NCBI GenBank assembly: GCA_021849765.1
Contig: JAJZSM010000073.1
Span: 1 to 7,219 of the forward strand
Origin: Actinomycetes bacterium
GTDB lineage: Bacteria > Actinomycetota > Acidimicrobiia > Acidimicrobiales > RAAP-2
DNA: 7,219 bases
Reading direction: 5' to 3'
In this document: piece after piece, positions 1 to 6,231 of the stretch
Position numbering within the stretch: position 1 is the stretch's first letter
How the letters are laid out: each line of letters opens with the position of its first letter
The notes under the pieces: generated by a model
The model's database searches: none
Told to the model about the DNA's origin: nothing
Seen by the model: the letters and a program-made list of their open reading frames with translations, nothing else
Made by a program: the position numbers and the translations under genes

Positions 1-780
1 GGCGGTCACCCAGTCGTTGGTCGACACGCAGCGCACCCCGTAGTCAGTCATGACGTGGCGCTCCCACCCGTCTCGGATTCGCCCTTCGCCGGCCTCGCCC
101 GTCAGCGCGCCGCTGATCACGGGGTAATACCAGTCCATGGCGAACTCGTTCTTCGGAGCAAATGCCCCCGGGTGATGGGCCACCGCGTGGCCGAGGCGCC
201 CGGCCGCGCGCACCCAGGTCGGACGGCCGCGTCCGAGGCGCTCGCCCAGGGTGATCGCACAGCGCAGCGAGTGATAGATGGACGACGACCCCGTGAGTAA
301 GGCGTAGCCCTCGGGTCGCCCCGCGGCGTCGATCGACCATCGGATCGTGCCATCGTCGAGCTGCCAGCGCAGCACGAAGTCGATCGCGCGTTCGACCACG
401 TCAAAGAGTTCGGCGACGAAGTCCGCGTCGTCGGTGGCGAGCAGGTAGTGGCACAGGCCCGTGGCGACGTAGGCGCACACGTTGGTGTCCAGTCGCGCGT
501 CGGTGACGTCCTCGCCGCGGTAGTAGTTGAACCAGCTCCCGTCGCCGAGCTGAGTCGCGGCGAGCCAGCGGTACGCGGCGCGGGCCTCCTCGTGGTGGCC
601 CGTCACGGTCAGGGCCATCGCCACCTCGACATGGTTCCAGGGATCACAGTGGCCCCCGTCGAACCAGGGCAGCTGACCACTCGGGCGTTGAAGCCCGGCG
701 AGGAAGTCCGCGCTCGCGGCGACCTGTTCGGGGCTCAAGAGCCCGGGGACCCCGCCGAGTTCACTCGCGAGGATGGTCAC
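1..780 (-). CDS. Alpha/alpha-toroid protein, prenyltransferase/squalene-cyclase-repeat-like (3' end beyond window)
   Basis: The 260 visible residues run off the left edge with no stop codon. Three QW-like repeats (Q, then G, then W) are visible: QRPSGQLPWF near residue 31, QLGDGSWF near 77 and QLDDGTIRW near 140. The helical stretches between them suggest an alpha/alpha toroid like that of squalene cyclases, prenyltransferase beta subunits and six-hairpin glycosidases. The DxDD motif of class II terpene cyclases is not in the visible part, so neither cyclase nor prenyltransferase activity can be claimed. Other conserved-looking stretches are LDTNVCAYVATG (98-109) and FAMDWYYPVISG (213-224). 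The GTG start overlaps the stop of the methyltransferase gene (GTGA) and no Shine-Dalgarno is visible, so translation is probably coupled. With a glycosyltransferase and a methyltransferase upstream, it could bind or process an isoprenoid or glycan substrate. From memory, similar actinobacterial proteins are labelled 'prenyltransferase' by repeat homology only. A glycoside hydrolase-like role is the main alternative. Confidence 0.8.
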   Translation of the reverse strand, partial: MTILASELGGVPGLLSPEQVAASADFLAGLQRPSGQLPWFDGGHCDPWNHVEVAMALTVTGHHEEARAAYRWLAATQLGDGSWFNYYRGEDVTDARLDTNVCAYVATGLCHYLLATDDADFVAELFDVVERAIDFVLRWQLDDGTIRWSIDAAGRPEGYALLTGSSSIYHSLRCAITLGERLGRGRPTWVRAAGRLGHAVAHHPGAFAPKNEFAMDWYYPVISGALTGEAGEGRIRDGWERHVMTDYGVRCVSTNDWVTA

Positions 781-1496
781 GATGCTGGCTTTTCGAGGTA
801 GAACACGACGGACTTGCCCATCACGGGGGCGAGCACGCGCTCGGCGAGTCGCGTGATCACCGGGCGCTTCACGATGTCCCAGACGAGCAGCTTGTGGTAG
901 GCCCGCACGAAGCGGTTCTCCTCGTTGGTCGTCCCCACGAGGCACTTCAACCACCAGTACGGACTATGCAGACCGTGCGCGAAGCCGTGGCTGCGTACCT
1001 TCAGCCCGACCCCGCGCAACCGGTCCTCGATCACCGATCGACGATAGATGCGCACGTGACCGCCGGGGACCATGTGGTACTCGTCGGACAGCGCCCAGTT
1101 CACGAGTTCGGGGAAGAAGCGGGGTACCGTGATCGCCATCGTCCCGCCGGGTCGCAGCACGCGCGCGAGTTCGGCCATGGCCGCACGGTCGTCGGCGATG
1201 TGCTCGAGCACCTCAGAACAGATCACGCGGTCAAAGGACCCGTCGGGGAATGGGAGATGCAACGCGTCACCTTGGACGGCGGCCGCTCGGACCTCGCCGG
1301 CCACCAGCTCTCCCGCCTCGATCATCGCCACGAAGGTCGCCACAACGCCTTCGACCTCGTCGCGCCCGGCGTCCAGGGCCACGACGTCGGCACCGCGACG
1401 CGCGGCTTCGAAGGCGTGACGCCCGAACCCACACCCGAGGTCAAGGAGTCGCTCGCCGGGTACGAGGCCGAGTCGGTCGTAGTCAGCGGTCAGCAT
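777..1496 (-). CDS. Class I SAM-dependent methyltransferase (Methyltransf_11-like)
   Basis: A 239-residue Rossmann-fold methyltransferase, predicted to transfer a methyl group from S-adenosylmethionine to an unknown acceptor. Motif I is LDLGCGFGR (18-26), the glycine-rich SAM loop. The acidic residue ending strand 2 is D42 in VVALDAG. QGDALHLPFPDGSFD followed by VICSEVLEHI supplies the later core motifs, and ELARVLRPGG is the usual post-motif segment. The C-terminal third (EYHMVPGGHVRIY onward, then HSPYWWLKCLVG) probably carries acceptor specificity. It resembles small-molecule, sugar or lipid methyltransferases more than protein or rRNA enzymes. The ATG start shares one base with the glycosyltransferase stop (TGATG), a termination-reinitiation arrangement, and the end overlaps the toroid gene by 4 bp. 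No separate Shine-Dalgarno is visible. The fold is clear; the substrate is not. The neighbours suggest a glycan, glycolipid or isoprenoid. Confidence 0.9.
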   Translation of the reverse strand: MLTADYDRLGLVPGERLLDLGCGFGRHAFEAARRGADVVALDAGRDEVEGVVATFVAMIEAGELVAGEVRAAAVQGDALHLPFPDGSFDRVICSEVLEHIADDRAAMAELARVLRPGGTMAITVPRFFPELVNWALSDEYHMVPGGHVRIYRRSVIEDRLRGVGLKVRSHGFAHGLHSPYWWLKCLVGTTNEENRFVRAYHKLLVWDIVKRPVITRLAERVLAPVMGKSVVFYLEKPAS

Positions 1497-2866
1497 CAGT
1501 CGAACTGCATCGAGTCGGGCAGGGGGCGGTGGTTGAGGATCGCGTCATAGCAAGCCGCGGTCCCTCGCGCAGTGACCTGCCAGGTGAAGCGCTCCATCAC
1601 GCGTTCGCGGCCCCGTGCGCCGAGGCGCTCGCGCAGCGCGGGGTCGTCGAGCAGCGAGCGGATCGCGACGAGCAGGGCCTCGGGGTCATTGGGTTCGACG
1701 AGCACGCCGGTCTCGCCGCTCACCCCCACCACCTCGGGCAGGGCGCCGCCGGTGGTCGCCACGACTGGTACGCCACAGCTCATCGCCTCGATCGCCGGTA
1801 GCGAGAACCCCTCGTAGAGGCTCGGGACGATTGCCACCTCGGCCTCGCCGTAGAGTCGCGCCAGCTCCTCGTCACTCACCCCTGAGATCGTGGACACGAT
1901 GTCGGATAGTCCCAGTCGCTCCAGCGCCTGGGCGACGCGTCCCCCGGGTCGAGGGCGACCGATCACGACCAGCTCGATGTCGCGCTCGACGCGCAACTTC
2001 GCGATCGCCTCGAGGAGCGGGACGAGCCCCTTCATGGGCACGTCACTGCTGGAGGTCACCATCAGTCGACCGGGATGCTTGGTCACGTCCGCGTAGGGTC
2101 GAAAGACCGTGTGGTCGACGCCCACTGGCACAACGGTCATCCGCTCGAGGGGGACGTGCATCTGGGCGTTGATGTCGACCTTGGAGTTGTGTGACACCGT
2201 CAACACGGCGGGTAGCCGTCGCGCGACGCGCACCTGCATGCGCAAGAATCCGAACCAGCGCCGGGTCGTGAACCGTGCGAGCCGCGTCTCGGCGTGGTCA
2301 AGGGCGATCGTGCGATCGACGGTGATCGGGTGGTGGAGGGTCTCGAGCAACGGCCAGCCGTCGCGGTGCAGGCCGAGGATCCCACTACCGAGACACTGGT
2401 CGTCGTGGACGAGGTCGAAGTCCCCCCGACGGGCGTTCAGGATCCGTCGGATCCGACGTGAGAAAGCGAGCGGCTCGCCGAACCCCGCGCTCAGCATCAC
2501 GGCGAACTCGGTCAGGTCCGCGAGCGAGGTGAACTCCGAGGGGGCCGGGATGCGAAAGGGGTCAGGGTCGCGGTACAAATCCAGGCCGCGAACCGGCGTG
2601 AACCCGACCCCGTCGTCGAGTTCGGGCCACGGCGCTCCGGAAAAGACCTCGACGCTGTGTCCCAACGCCACCAGTTCACGGGTGAGGTGGCGCGTGTAGA
2701 CGCCCTGGCCACCACAGCGAGGATTACCCCGGTAGACGAGGAACGCGATGCGGTACTTGCCCGGCTCGGGTGCGCGCGCCGGCACGGCGGGCGGCAGCGA
2801 GATCGCCCGCGAGCGGGCCCAGGACTCCCTGGTCTCGGCGATGGTTTGGCGAATCGAACGGGGCAC
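1496..2866 (-). CDS. Glycosyltransferase family 4 (GT-B fold)
   Basis: A 456-residue retaining-type GT-B glycosyltransferase, expected to move a sugar from an activated nucleotide donor to an unknown acceptor at the cytoplasmic face of the membrane. After a 36-residue arginine-rich N-terminal stretch, the first Rossmann domain starts at YRIAFLVYRGNPRCGGQGVY with its glycine-rich loop. The second domain includes the LMVTSSSDVPMKGLVPLLEAI segment. The family EX7E signature is E352 to E360 in SLYEGFSLPAIE, followed by AMSCGVPVVATTGGALPEVV, and a C-terminal helix closes back on the N domain. Length is slightly above the 370-420 usual for GT4 because of the N-terminal extension and a loop near residues 90-130. 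The GTG start at 2866 is the upstream end of the open frame consistent with the divergent gene; a weak GAAAG lies about 10 nt before it. It is the first gene of the three-gene overlap chain. The family is sure, the donor and acceptor unknown. Confidence 0.93.
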   Translation of the reverse strand: MPRSIRQTIAETRESWARSRAISLPPAVPARAPEPGKYRIAFLVYRGNPRCGGQGVYTRHLTRELVALGHSVEVFSGAPWPELDDGVGFTPVRGLDLYRDPDPFRIPAPSEFTSLADLTEFAVMLSAGFGEPLAFSRRIRRILNARRGDFDLVHDDQCLGSGILGLHRDGWPLLETLHHPITVDRTIALDHAETRLARFTTRRWFGFLRMQVRVARRLPAVLTVSHNSKVDINAQMHVPLERMTVVPVGVDHTVFRPYADVTKHPGRLMVTSSSDVPMKGLVPLLEAIAKLRVERDIELVVIGRPRPGGRVAQALERLGLSDIVSTISGVSDEELARLYGEAEVAIVPSLYEGFSLPAIEAMSCGVPVVATTGGALPEVVGVSGETGVLVEPNDPEALLVAIRSLLDDPALRERLGARGRERVMERFTWQVTARGTAACYDAILNHRPLPDSMQFD

Positions 2867-2895
2867 GGGCCAACTTTCGGTCTCGACGAGGACTC

Positions 2896-2924
2896 ATTCT
2901 CGCCCAATTCCACCATCAGCACAA
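2896..2924 (-). promoter_or_regulatory. Possible promoter of the glycosyltransferase operon
   Basis: On the minus strand, TTGTGC (2924-2919) is followed after 17 nt by GAGAAT (2901-2896). Three of six and four of six bases match the sigma-70-type -35 and -10 consensus, with ideal spacing. Transcription would begin near 2889, giving a leader of about 23 nt before the GTG at 2866. The matches are weak for GC-rich DNA, and the 101-bp divergent gap (2867-2967) offers no better candidate for this strand. Confidence 0.3.
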
Positions 2925-2955
2925 ATGCCCCAAGCACGCGCCACGACGCCATGGC

Positions 2956-2961
2956 TACGCT
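2956..2961 (+). promoter_or_regulatory. Candidate -10 box for a leaderless acyl-CoA dehydrogenase mRNA
   Basis: TACGCT fits the actinobacterial TANNNT -10 pattern. Six bases separate it from the ATG at 2968, so the first transcribed base would be the A of the start codon. The gene has no Shine-Dalgarno, which fits a leaderless transcript. No convincing -35 element is seen 16-18 bp upstream. The same geometry occurs before the P450 gene at 6626. Confidence 0.45.
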
Positions 2962-2967
2962 GCCAGT

Positions 2968-4194
2968 ATGGACTTGACCTACCCCCCCGAAGCCGAGGCC
3001 TTCCGCGCCCAGATTCGTAGCTGGCTCGAAGCGAACCTGCCCGAGCACTGGTTCGAGCCGGGCTTTTCGCTCTCGAGCGCCGAGCGCGCCGCCTTCAACG
3101 AGCGTTGGACCGAGAAGCTGTTTGATGGTGGCTGGATCTGCGCGGGCTGGCCCACCGAGTACGGTGGCAAGGGTCTCTCACTGCTCGAACAGGTGGTGCT
3201 CAACGAGGAGTTCGCCAAGGCCGGTGCACCGATGCGCGCAGACTTCTTCGGTGACACCCTGGTGGGTCCGACGATCCTGCAATGGGGCACCGAGGAGCAG
3301 AAGCGCGAGTTCATCCCGGGCATCCTGCGTGGATCGATCGGTTGGTGCCAGGGCTTCTCGGAGCCCAACTCGGGCTCGGATCTCGCGAGTCTCAAGACCA
3401 GCGCAGTCCTCGACGGTGACGAGTGGGTTATCAACGGACAGAAGGTCTGGACGACTCAGGCCCAGCACGCGGACTACGTCTTCTTGCTCGCGCGCACCGA
3501 CCCCGCCGCACCCCAGCACGCGGGCATCAGCTACCTGCTCGTGCCGATGCACCAGCCGGGCGTGGACGTGCGTCCGATCACCCAGGTCGACGGCACGGCC
3601 GAGTTCAACGAGGTCTTCTTCACCAACGCCCGGTGCCCGCGCGGCAACGTCGTTGGCGGCGTGAACAATGGCTGGAAGGTCGCGATGACCACACTCGGCT
3701 TCGAGCGGGGCTCGTCGTCTACGACCGGCTATCGACGGTTCCTCAAGGAGTGGGAGGCCATCGTCCAAGAGGCACAACACCAGCCTCGCCGCGTCGACCG
3801 GCTGACCCGCGACCGCCTGGTGCGATCGTGGTCCAAGGTCAAGATCATGGAGATCAATGGGTACCGCTCGCTGACCGACGCCCTCAACGGGACCCACGAC
3901 GCCGCCCTACTCGGCGCGTGCAACAAGATGTTCTGGTCCGAAACCCATCGCGAGATGATGGAGCTCGCCATCGATGTGCTGGGCATGAGCGGCCAGGTGC
4001 TCACGGGTACACAGGGCACGGGCGCGGACACCGGTGGCCCGCGGCGGGGACGCGCGGACTACCCCGTCTCGGACCTGCAGGCGTCGTTCTTCTTCTCGCG
4101 CTCCGAGACCATCTGGGGCGGCACGGCCGAGATTCAGCGCAACATCATCGGCGAGCGAGCGCTCGGCCTGCCCAAGGAGCCCCGGCCTAGCTGA
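2968..4194 (+). CDS. Acyl-CoA dehydrogenase (FadE-type)
   Basis: A 408-residue FAD-dependent acyl-CoA dehydrogenase, catalysing alpha,beta-desaturation of an acyl-CoA in a beta-oxidation-like pathway in the cytoplasm. The N-terminal helical domain covers about 1-120. The mid beta-domain starts with the flavin-contacting CQGFSEPNSGSDLASL (127-142) and includes INGQKVWTT (155-163). The C-terminal helical domain ends in SETIWGGTAEIQRNIIGERALG (379-400), the family signature. The medium-chain enzyme has its catalytic Glu in the Y-E-G-T part of this motif; here that residue is G384. E246 in LGFERG aligns by eye with the catalytic Glu of isovaleryl-CoA dehydrogenase and is the likely base. The ATG at 2968 was chosen over a frame open back to 2770 because the enzyme's N-terminal helix begins here and the longer frame overlaps the divergent glycosyltransferase. 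It stands alone, with no second subunit, thiolase or hydratase beside it. The substrate cannot be read from sequence. Confidence 0.95.
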   Translation: MDLTYPPEAEAFRAQIRSWLEANLPEHWFEPGFSLSSAERAAFNERWTEKLFDGGWICAGWPTEYGGKGLSLLEQVVLNEEFAKAGAPMRADFFGDTLVGPTILQWGTEEQKREFIPGILRGSIGWCQGFSEPNSGSDLASLKTSAVLDGDEWVINGQKVWTTQAQHADYVFLLARTDPAAPQHAGISYLLVPMHQPGVDVRPITQVDGTAEFNEVFFTNARCPRGNVVGGVNNGWKVAMTTLGFERGSSSTTGYRRFLKEWEAIVQEAQHQPRRVDRLTRDRLVRSWSKVKIMEINGYRSLTDALNGTHDAALLGACNKMFWSETHREMMELAIDVLGMSGQVLTGTQGTGADTGGPRRGRADYPVSDLQASFFFSRSETIWGGTAEIQRNIIGERALGLPKEPRPS

Positions 4195-4212
4195 GTACCT
4201 CGGCCACGGGGC
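4179..4212. terminator. Imperfect hairpin spanning the two convergent stop codons
   Basis: GCCCCGGCC (4179-4187) can pair with GGCCACGGGGC (4202-4212): nine GC-rich pairs with a 2-nt bulge around a 14-nt loop. The loop holds the plus-strand TGA and nearly all of the minus-strand TAG. The structure can form in RNA from either strand. There is no U-tract, and both arms are largely coding, so a bidirectional terminator is only a possibility. Confidence 0.3.
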
Positions 4213-5434
4213 GACGGACGAAGCCACCGCGCAGCGACACGAGCAGGCCAACGGCCGTGACCAACGTCAGCGCGGCACCGGTAAAGAGACCGATGCGTGG
4301 ATCGCTCTGGGCGATGATGAATCCGATGAGCGGGGCCCCGATTGGTGTCACGCCCATGAAGGCGACGCCGTAGAGGCTCATGACCCGCCCGCGCATCGAC
4401 TGGCTCGAATTCAGCTGCAAGGTCGAATTCGCCGTGGACATGAACGCGATCGAGAACGCTCCGGTGGGCACGAGGGCCAGCGCCGCCAGCCGCATCGACG
4501 GTGCGAACGCTGTCAACGTCATGAACACCCCGAAGCCGAGCGCGAGGCCAGCCAGCAGCTGCGGGGTCGGATTCGATCGATGGGCGATCACGAGGCCGCC
4601 GACCACCGCCCCGAGCCCCATAGCGCCAAGCAGGAGTCCGTAGTTGGCCGCGTTCTCCTGGTGGAACGTCACGTGGGCGAAGACCGGCAGGGTCACGGTG
4701 AAGTTGAAGGCGAAGGTGCCGACCACCGCCACGGCGAGGATCACGTTACGCAGTTGGGGCGTCTCCATGACGTAGCGCAGCCCGAGGCGCAACTGGCCCT
4801 TCTCGCGTTCGACGGTCTTCATCGTCATGAAGTCCGCGCTCTTCATCAGCGCCAGGGCGACGATGACCGCGATGAAGGACGCCGCGTTGGCGTAGAAACA
4901 CGCCGCCGTGCCGACGAGGGCGATGAGCGTCGCGGCGATCGACGGCCCGATGAGCCGACCCGAGTTCATCAAGACGCTGTTGAGACTCACGGCGTTGGCG
5001 ATAAGGTCCCGCCCGACCATCTCCTGGACGAAGGACTGGCGCGCGGGCAGGTCGAAGAGGTTGACCACGCCGAGCAGGGCCGCGATGACGTAGATGGAAC
5101 CGACGTTGACGTGATGGGTCGTGACAAGCACGCCCAGGACCAGTGCGAGCAGGCCCGCCCCCGACTGGGTCGCGTAGAGGATGCGGCGCTTCTCGTGGCG
5201 GTCCGCGACGAGACCCCCGTACGAGCCGAGCAACAACATCGGGACGTACTGGAGGGCGACCGCGATCCCGAGGTCCACTGAGGAGCCCGTTATCTGCAAG
5301 AGCAGCCAACCCTGGGCCACTGACTGCATCCAGGTCCCCGACGTCGAGATCAGCTGGCCGATGAAGTACAGACGGAAGTTGCGCACGCGCAGCGCCGCGA
5401 ACGTGCGTGACGAGAACGTGGCGACGGCGCTCAC
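4187..5434 (-). CDS. MFS exporter, MFS_3 / enterobactin-exporter-like
   Basis: A 415-residue inner-membrane major facilitator protein of the MFS_3 type, whose characterised members include EntS-like siderophore and drug exporters. The N terminus FAALRVRNFRLYFIGQLIS followed by SGTWMQSVAQGWL is typical of this subfamily. GGLVADRHEKRRIL (73-86) is the MFS signature loop between helices 2 and 3. Hydrophobic segments fit about 12 membrane helices in two halves, separated by a charged cytoplasmic loop (MKTVEREKGQLRLG) near residue 205. The frame stays open upstream inside marR, but the GTG at 5434 is the better start: it overlaps the marR stop as GTGA, has GGAG five bases before it, and leaves the usual short N terminus. 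Co-transcription with marR suggests a ligand-inducible efflux pump. The substrate is unknown. The 3' end overlaps the convergent dehydrogenase gene by 8 bp. Confidence 0.92.
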   Translation of the reverse strand: MSAVATFSSRTFAALRVRNFRLYFIGQLISTSGTWMQSVAQGWLLLQITGSSVDLGIAVALQYVPMLLLGSYGGLVADRHEKRRILYATQSGAGLLALVLGVLVTTHHVNVGSIYVIAALLGVVNLFDLPARQSFVQEMVGRDLIANAVSLNSVLMNSGRLIGPSIAATLIALVGTAACFYANAASFIAVIVALALMKSADFMTMKTVEREKGQLRLGLRYVMETPQLRNVILAVAVVGTFAFNFTVTLPVFAHVTFHQENAANYGLLLGAMGLGAVVGGLVIAHRSNPTPQLLAGLALGFGVFMTLTAFAPSMRLAALALVPTGAFSIAFMSTANSTLQLNSSQSMRGRVMSLYGVAFMGVTPIGAPLIGFIIAQSDPRIGLFTGAALTLVTAVGLLVSLRGGFVRRPVAEVLS

Positions 5435-5856
5435 GACTGCTCCAGGATGGTCTCGAGCAACGTGGCCAGCTCGCTGGCGTGCCGGCGCTCGGCCTCGGGC
5501 AGCGCGCCTAGGGCCCGCTCTAAGAACTCGTCCTTGCGTCGGTGGATCGCGGCCAGCTCGTGGCGACCCGACGCGGTGATCGTCACGCGCGTGCAACGCC
5601 GGTCCACGTCGTCGGCCACCCGCTCGATCAGACCGAGGCGCTCCATGTCTCGAACGAGACGCGTCACCGACGGCGGCGATATCTGCTCGGCCGCGGCGAG
5701 GTCACCGAGCGAGGGGCGTTTGAGGCGGCTCACCACTGCGAGCAGCGACGCCTGGGCGGGTGAGACGCCGCCCAGCGCCGACTGACGCAGCCGTCGGTTC
5801 AGCCGTGTGATCGCGTACCGCAGCCGCGTCGCTGTTTCGTTCGTCACCGTATCCAT
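5431..5856 (-). CDS. MarR-family transcriptional regulator
   Basis: A 141-residue winged helix-turn-helix protein of usual MarR length, expected to act as a dimeric DNA-binding repressor released by a small ligand. N-terminal helices (1-45) and the C-terminal pair (about 100-141) would form the dimer interface. PSLGDLAAAEQISPPSVTRLVRDME (48-72) is the helix-turn-helix, with SPPSVTRLVRDM as recognition helix. ADDVDRRCTRVTIT (81-94) is the wing, with the family D-x-R motif. The single Cys at 88 lies in the wing, so no two-cysteine redox switch is evident. The ATG at 5856 has AGGTG five bases upstream. Its last codons overlap the start of the MFS gene by 4 bp, the common MarR-exporter pairing. 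An inverted repeat over the ribosome-binding site suggests it represses itself and the exporter. Confidence 0.93.
   Translation of the reverse strand: MDTVTNETATRLRYAITRLNRRLRQSALGGVSPAQASLLAVVSRLKRPSLGDLAAAEQISPPSVTRLVRDMERLGLIERVADDVDRRCTRVTITASGRHELAAIHRRKDEFLERALGALPEAERRHASELATLLETILEQS
5440..5443 (-). promoter_or_regulatory. Shine-Dalgarno for the MFS gene inside marR
   Basis: GGAG lies in the last codons of marR, five bases before the GTG at 5434. It supports this start over the upstream open frame and lets ribosomes finishing marR reinitiate on the exporter. Confidence 0.5.
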
Positions 5857-5872
5857 TAGTTCACCTAACTAA
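5856..5872. promoter_or_regulatory. Candidate MarR operator over the marR ribosome-binding site
   Basis: TTAGTT (5856-5861) and AACTAA (5867-5872) are perfect inverted arms around CACCT, a 17-bp AT-rich palindrome in otherwise GC-rich DNA. On the minus strand the spacer reads AGGTG, the marR Shine-Dalgarno, and the outer arm touches the ATG. The size and symmetry suit a MarR dimer, and the position just downstream of a -10 box suits repression by blocking initiation. That MarR itself binds here is inferred. Confidence 0.55.
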
Positions 5873-5878
5873 ATAATA
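5873..5878 (-). promoter_or_regulatory. Candidate -10 box of the marR-MFS promoter
   Basis: TATTAT on the minus strand matches five of six bases of TATAAT and directly abuts the palindrome. Transcription would start near 5866, inside the palindrome, giving a short leader that keeps AGGTG. No clear -35 is seen; the expected place (about 5896-5901) is occupied by a second small palindrome. Confidence 0.5.
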
Positions 5879-5895
5879 CGCCGACGCACTCCACA

Positions 5896-5907
5896 CGTGA
5901 CCTCACG
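5896..5907. promoter_or_regulatory. Small palindrome at the marR -35 position
   Basis: CGTGA-CC-TCACG is a perfect 5-bp inverted repeat with a 2-bp centre. It covers the expected -35 region of the marR promoter, just past the end of the upstream 85-residue gene. It could be a second operator, or chance in a GC-rich spacer. The 9-mer CGTGACCTC recurs at 6594-6602 before the P450 gene. Confidence 0.25.
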
Positions 5908-5917
5908 GCGATGATCG

Positions 5918-6175
5918 TCAATCGGGCTGGATTGGACCGTGCTCGTTCTCGTACTCGCGGATCGTCTCAACGTAGCCGTCAATGTCGCTCTCGGCGTTCG
6001 GCGAGCCGCGTCCGACCTTGGTCAGGTATACCGTCAGCCCCAAGTCCCGCAGCACGCCGTCGGCCGCCCGGCGGGCCTGTAGTTCATCGACCTTCGCCTG
6101 ACCTTTCTGCGCGACGTCCTTGGCCACCGACGCCGCTGCCGCCGCTTGTTCCTTGACCTTGTCCATCAAACCCAT
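5918..6175 (-). CDS. Small helical conserved hypothetical protein (85 aa)
   Basis: No function is recognised. The 85-residue product opens with MGLMDKVKEQ, then a long alanine/lysine-rich amphipathic helix (about 5-45) rich in Ala, Gln and Lys, and continues with ADGVLRDLGLTVYLTKVGRG and an acidic tail. There is no signal peptide, membrane helix or cysteine. It resembles, from memory, a group of small actinobacterial hypothetical proteins with the same layout (MGL-D-KVK start, GQAK..ELQA, LLRDLG..VY, GRG). The ATG at 6175 was chosen over a GTG two codons upstream because GGGAGGTG places GGAGG five bases before it. It lies 56 bp downstream of the nfu gene on the same strand and 61 bp upstream of marR. 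A soluble helical or coiled-coil role is plausible but not shown. Confidence 0.75.
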   Translation of the reverse strand: MGLMDKVKEQAAAAASVAKDVAQKGQAKVDELQARRAADGVLRDLGLTVYLTKVGRGSPNAESDIDGYVETIREYENEHGPIQPD

Positions 6176-6178
6176 GGT

Positions 6179-6186
6179 CACCTCCC
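6179..6186 (-). promoter_or_regulatory. Strong Shine-Dalgarno of the 85-aa gene
   Basis: GGGAGGTG on the minus strand is the best ribosome-binding site in the window. It overlaps the alternative GTG at 6181, so it excludes that codon and supports the ATG at 6175. Confidence 0.65.
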
Positions 6187-6231
6187 GGTCTCACTGCGAA
6201 GCGTAGTCCCGCACACCCGCGAGCAACAGCC

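Noticed and set aside
448..1801. Plus-strand open frames opposite the toroid, methyltransferase and glycosyltransferase genes
   Set aside because: They are antisense to well-supported genes, have low-complexity Arg/Ala/Ser composition and show no motif.
2770..2967. Upstream extension of the acyl-CoA dehydrogenase frame
   Set aside because: The extra 66 residues are Arg/Pro/Ser-rich and unlike the family, and they overlap the divergent glycosyltransferase. The ATG at 2968 gives a normal N terminus and fits the TACGCT box.
4034..5281. Long plus-strand open frame (415 codons) opposite the MFS gene
   Set aside because: It is very rich in Arg, Asp, Glu, Gly and His with no recognisable fold, and it lies antisense to a clear 12-helix transporter. 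GC-rich codon use in the real gene explains the open antisense frame.
5435..5596. Upstream extension of the MFS frame inside marR
   Set aside because: The added residues are an Arg/Gly/Pro-rich shadow of marR. The GTG at 5434 with GGAG upstream and a GTGA overlap is the ordinary arrangement.
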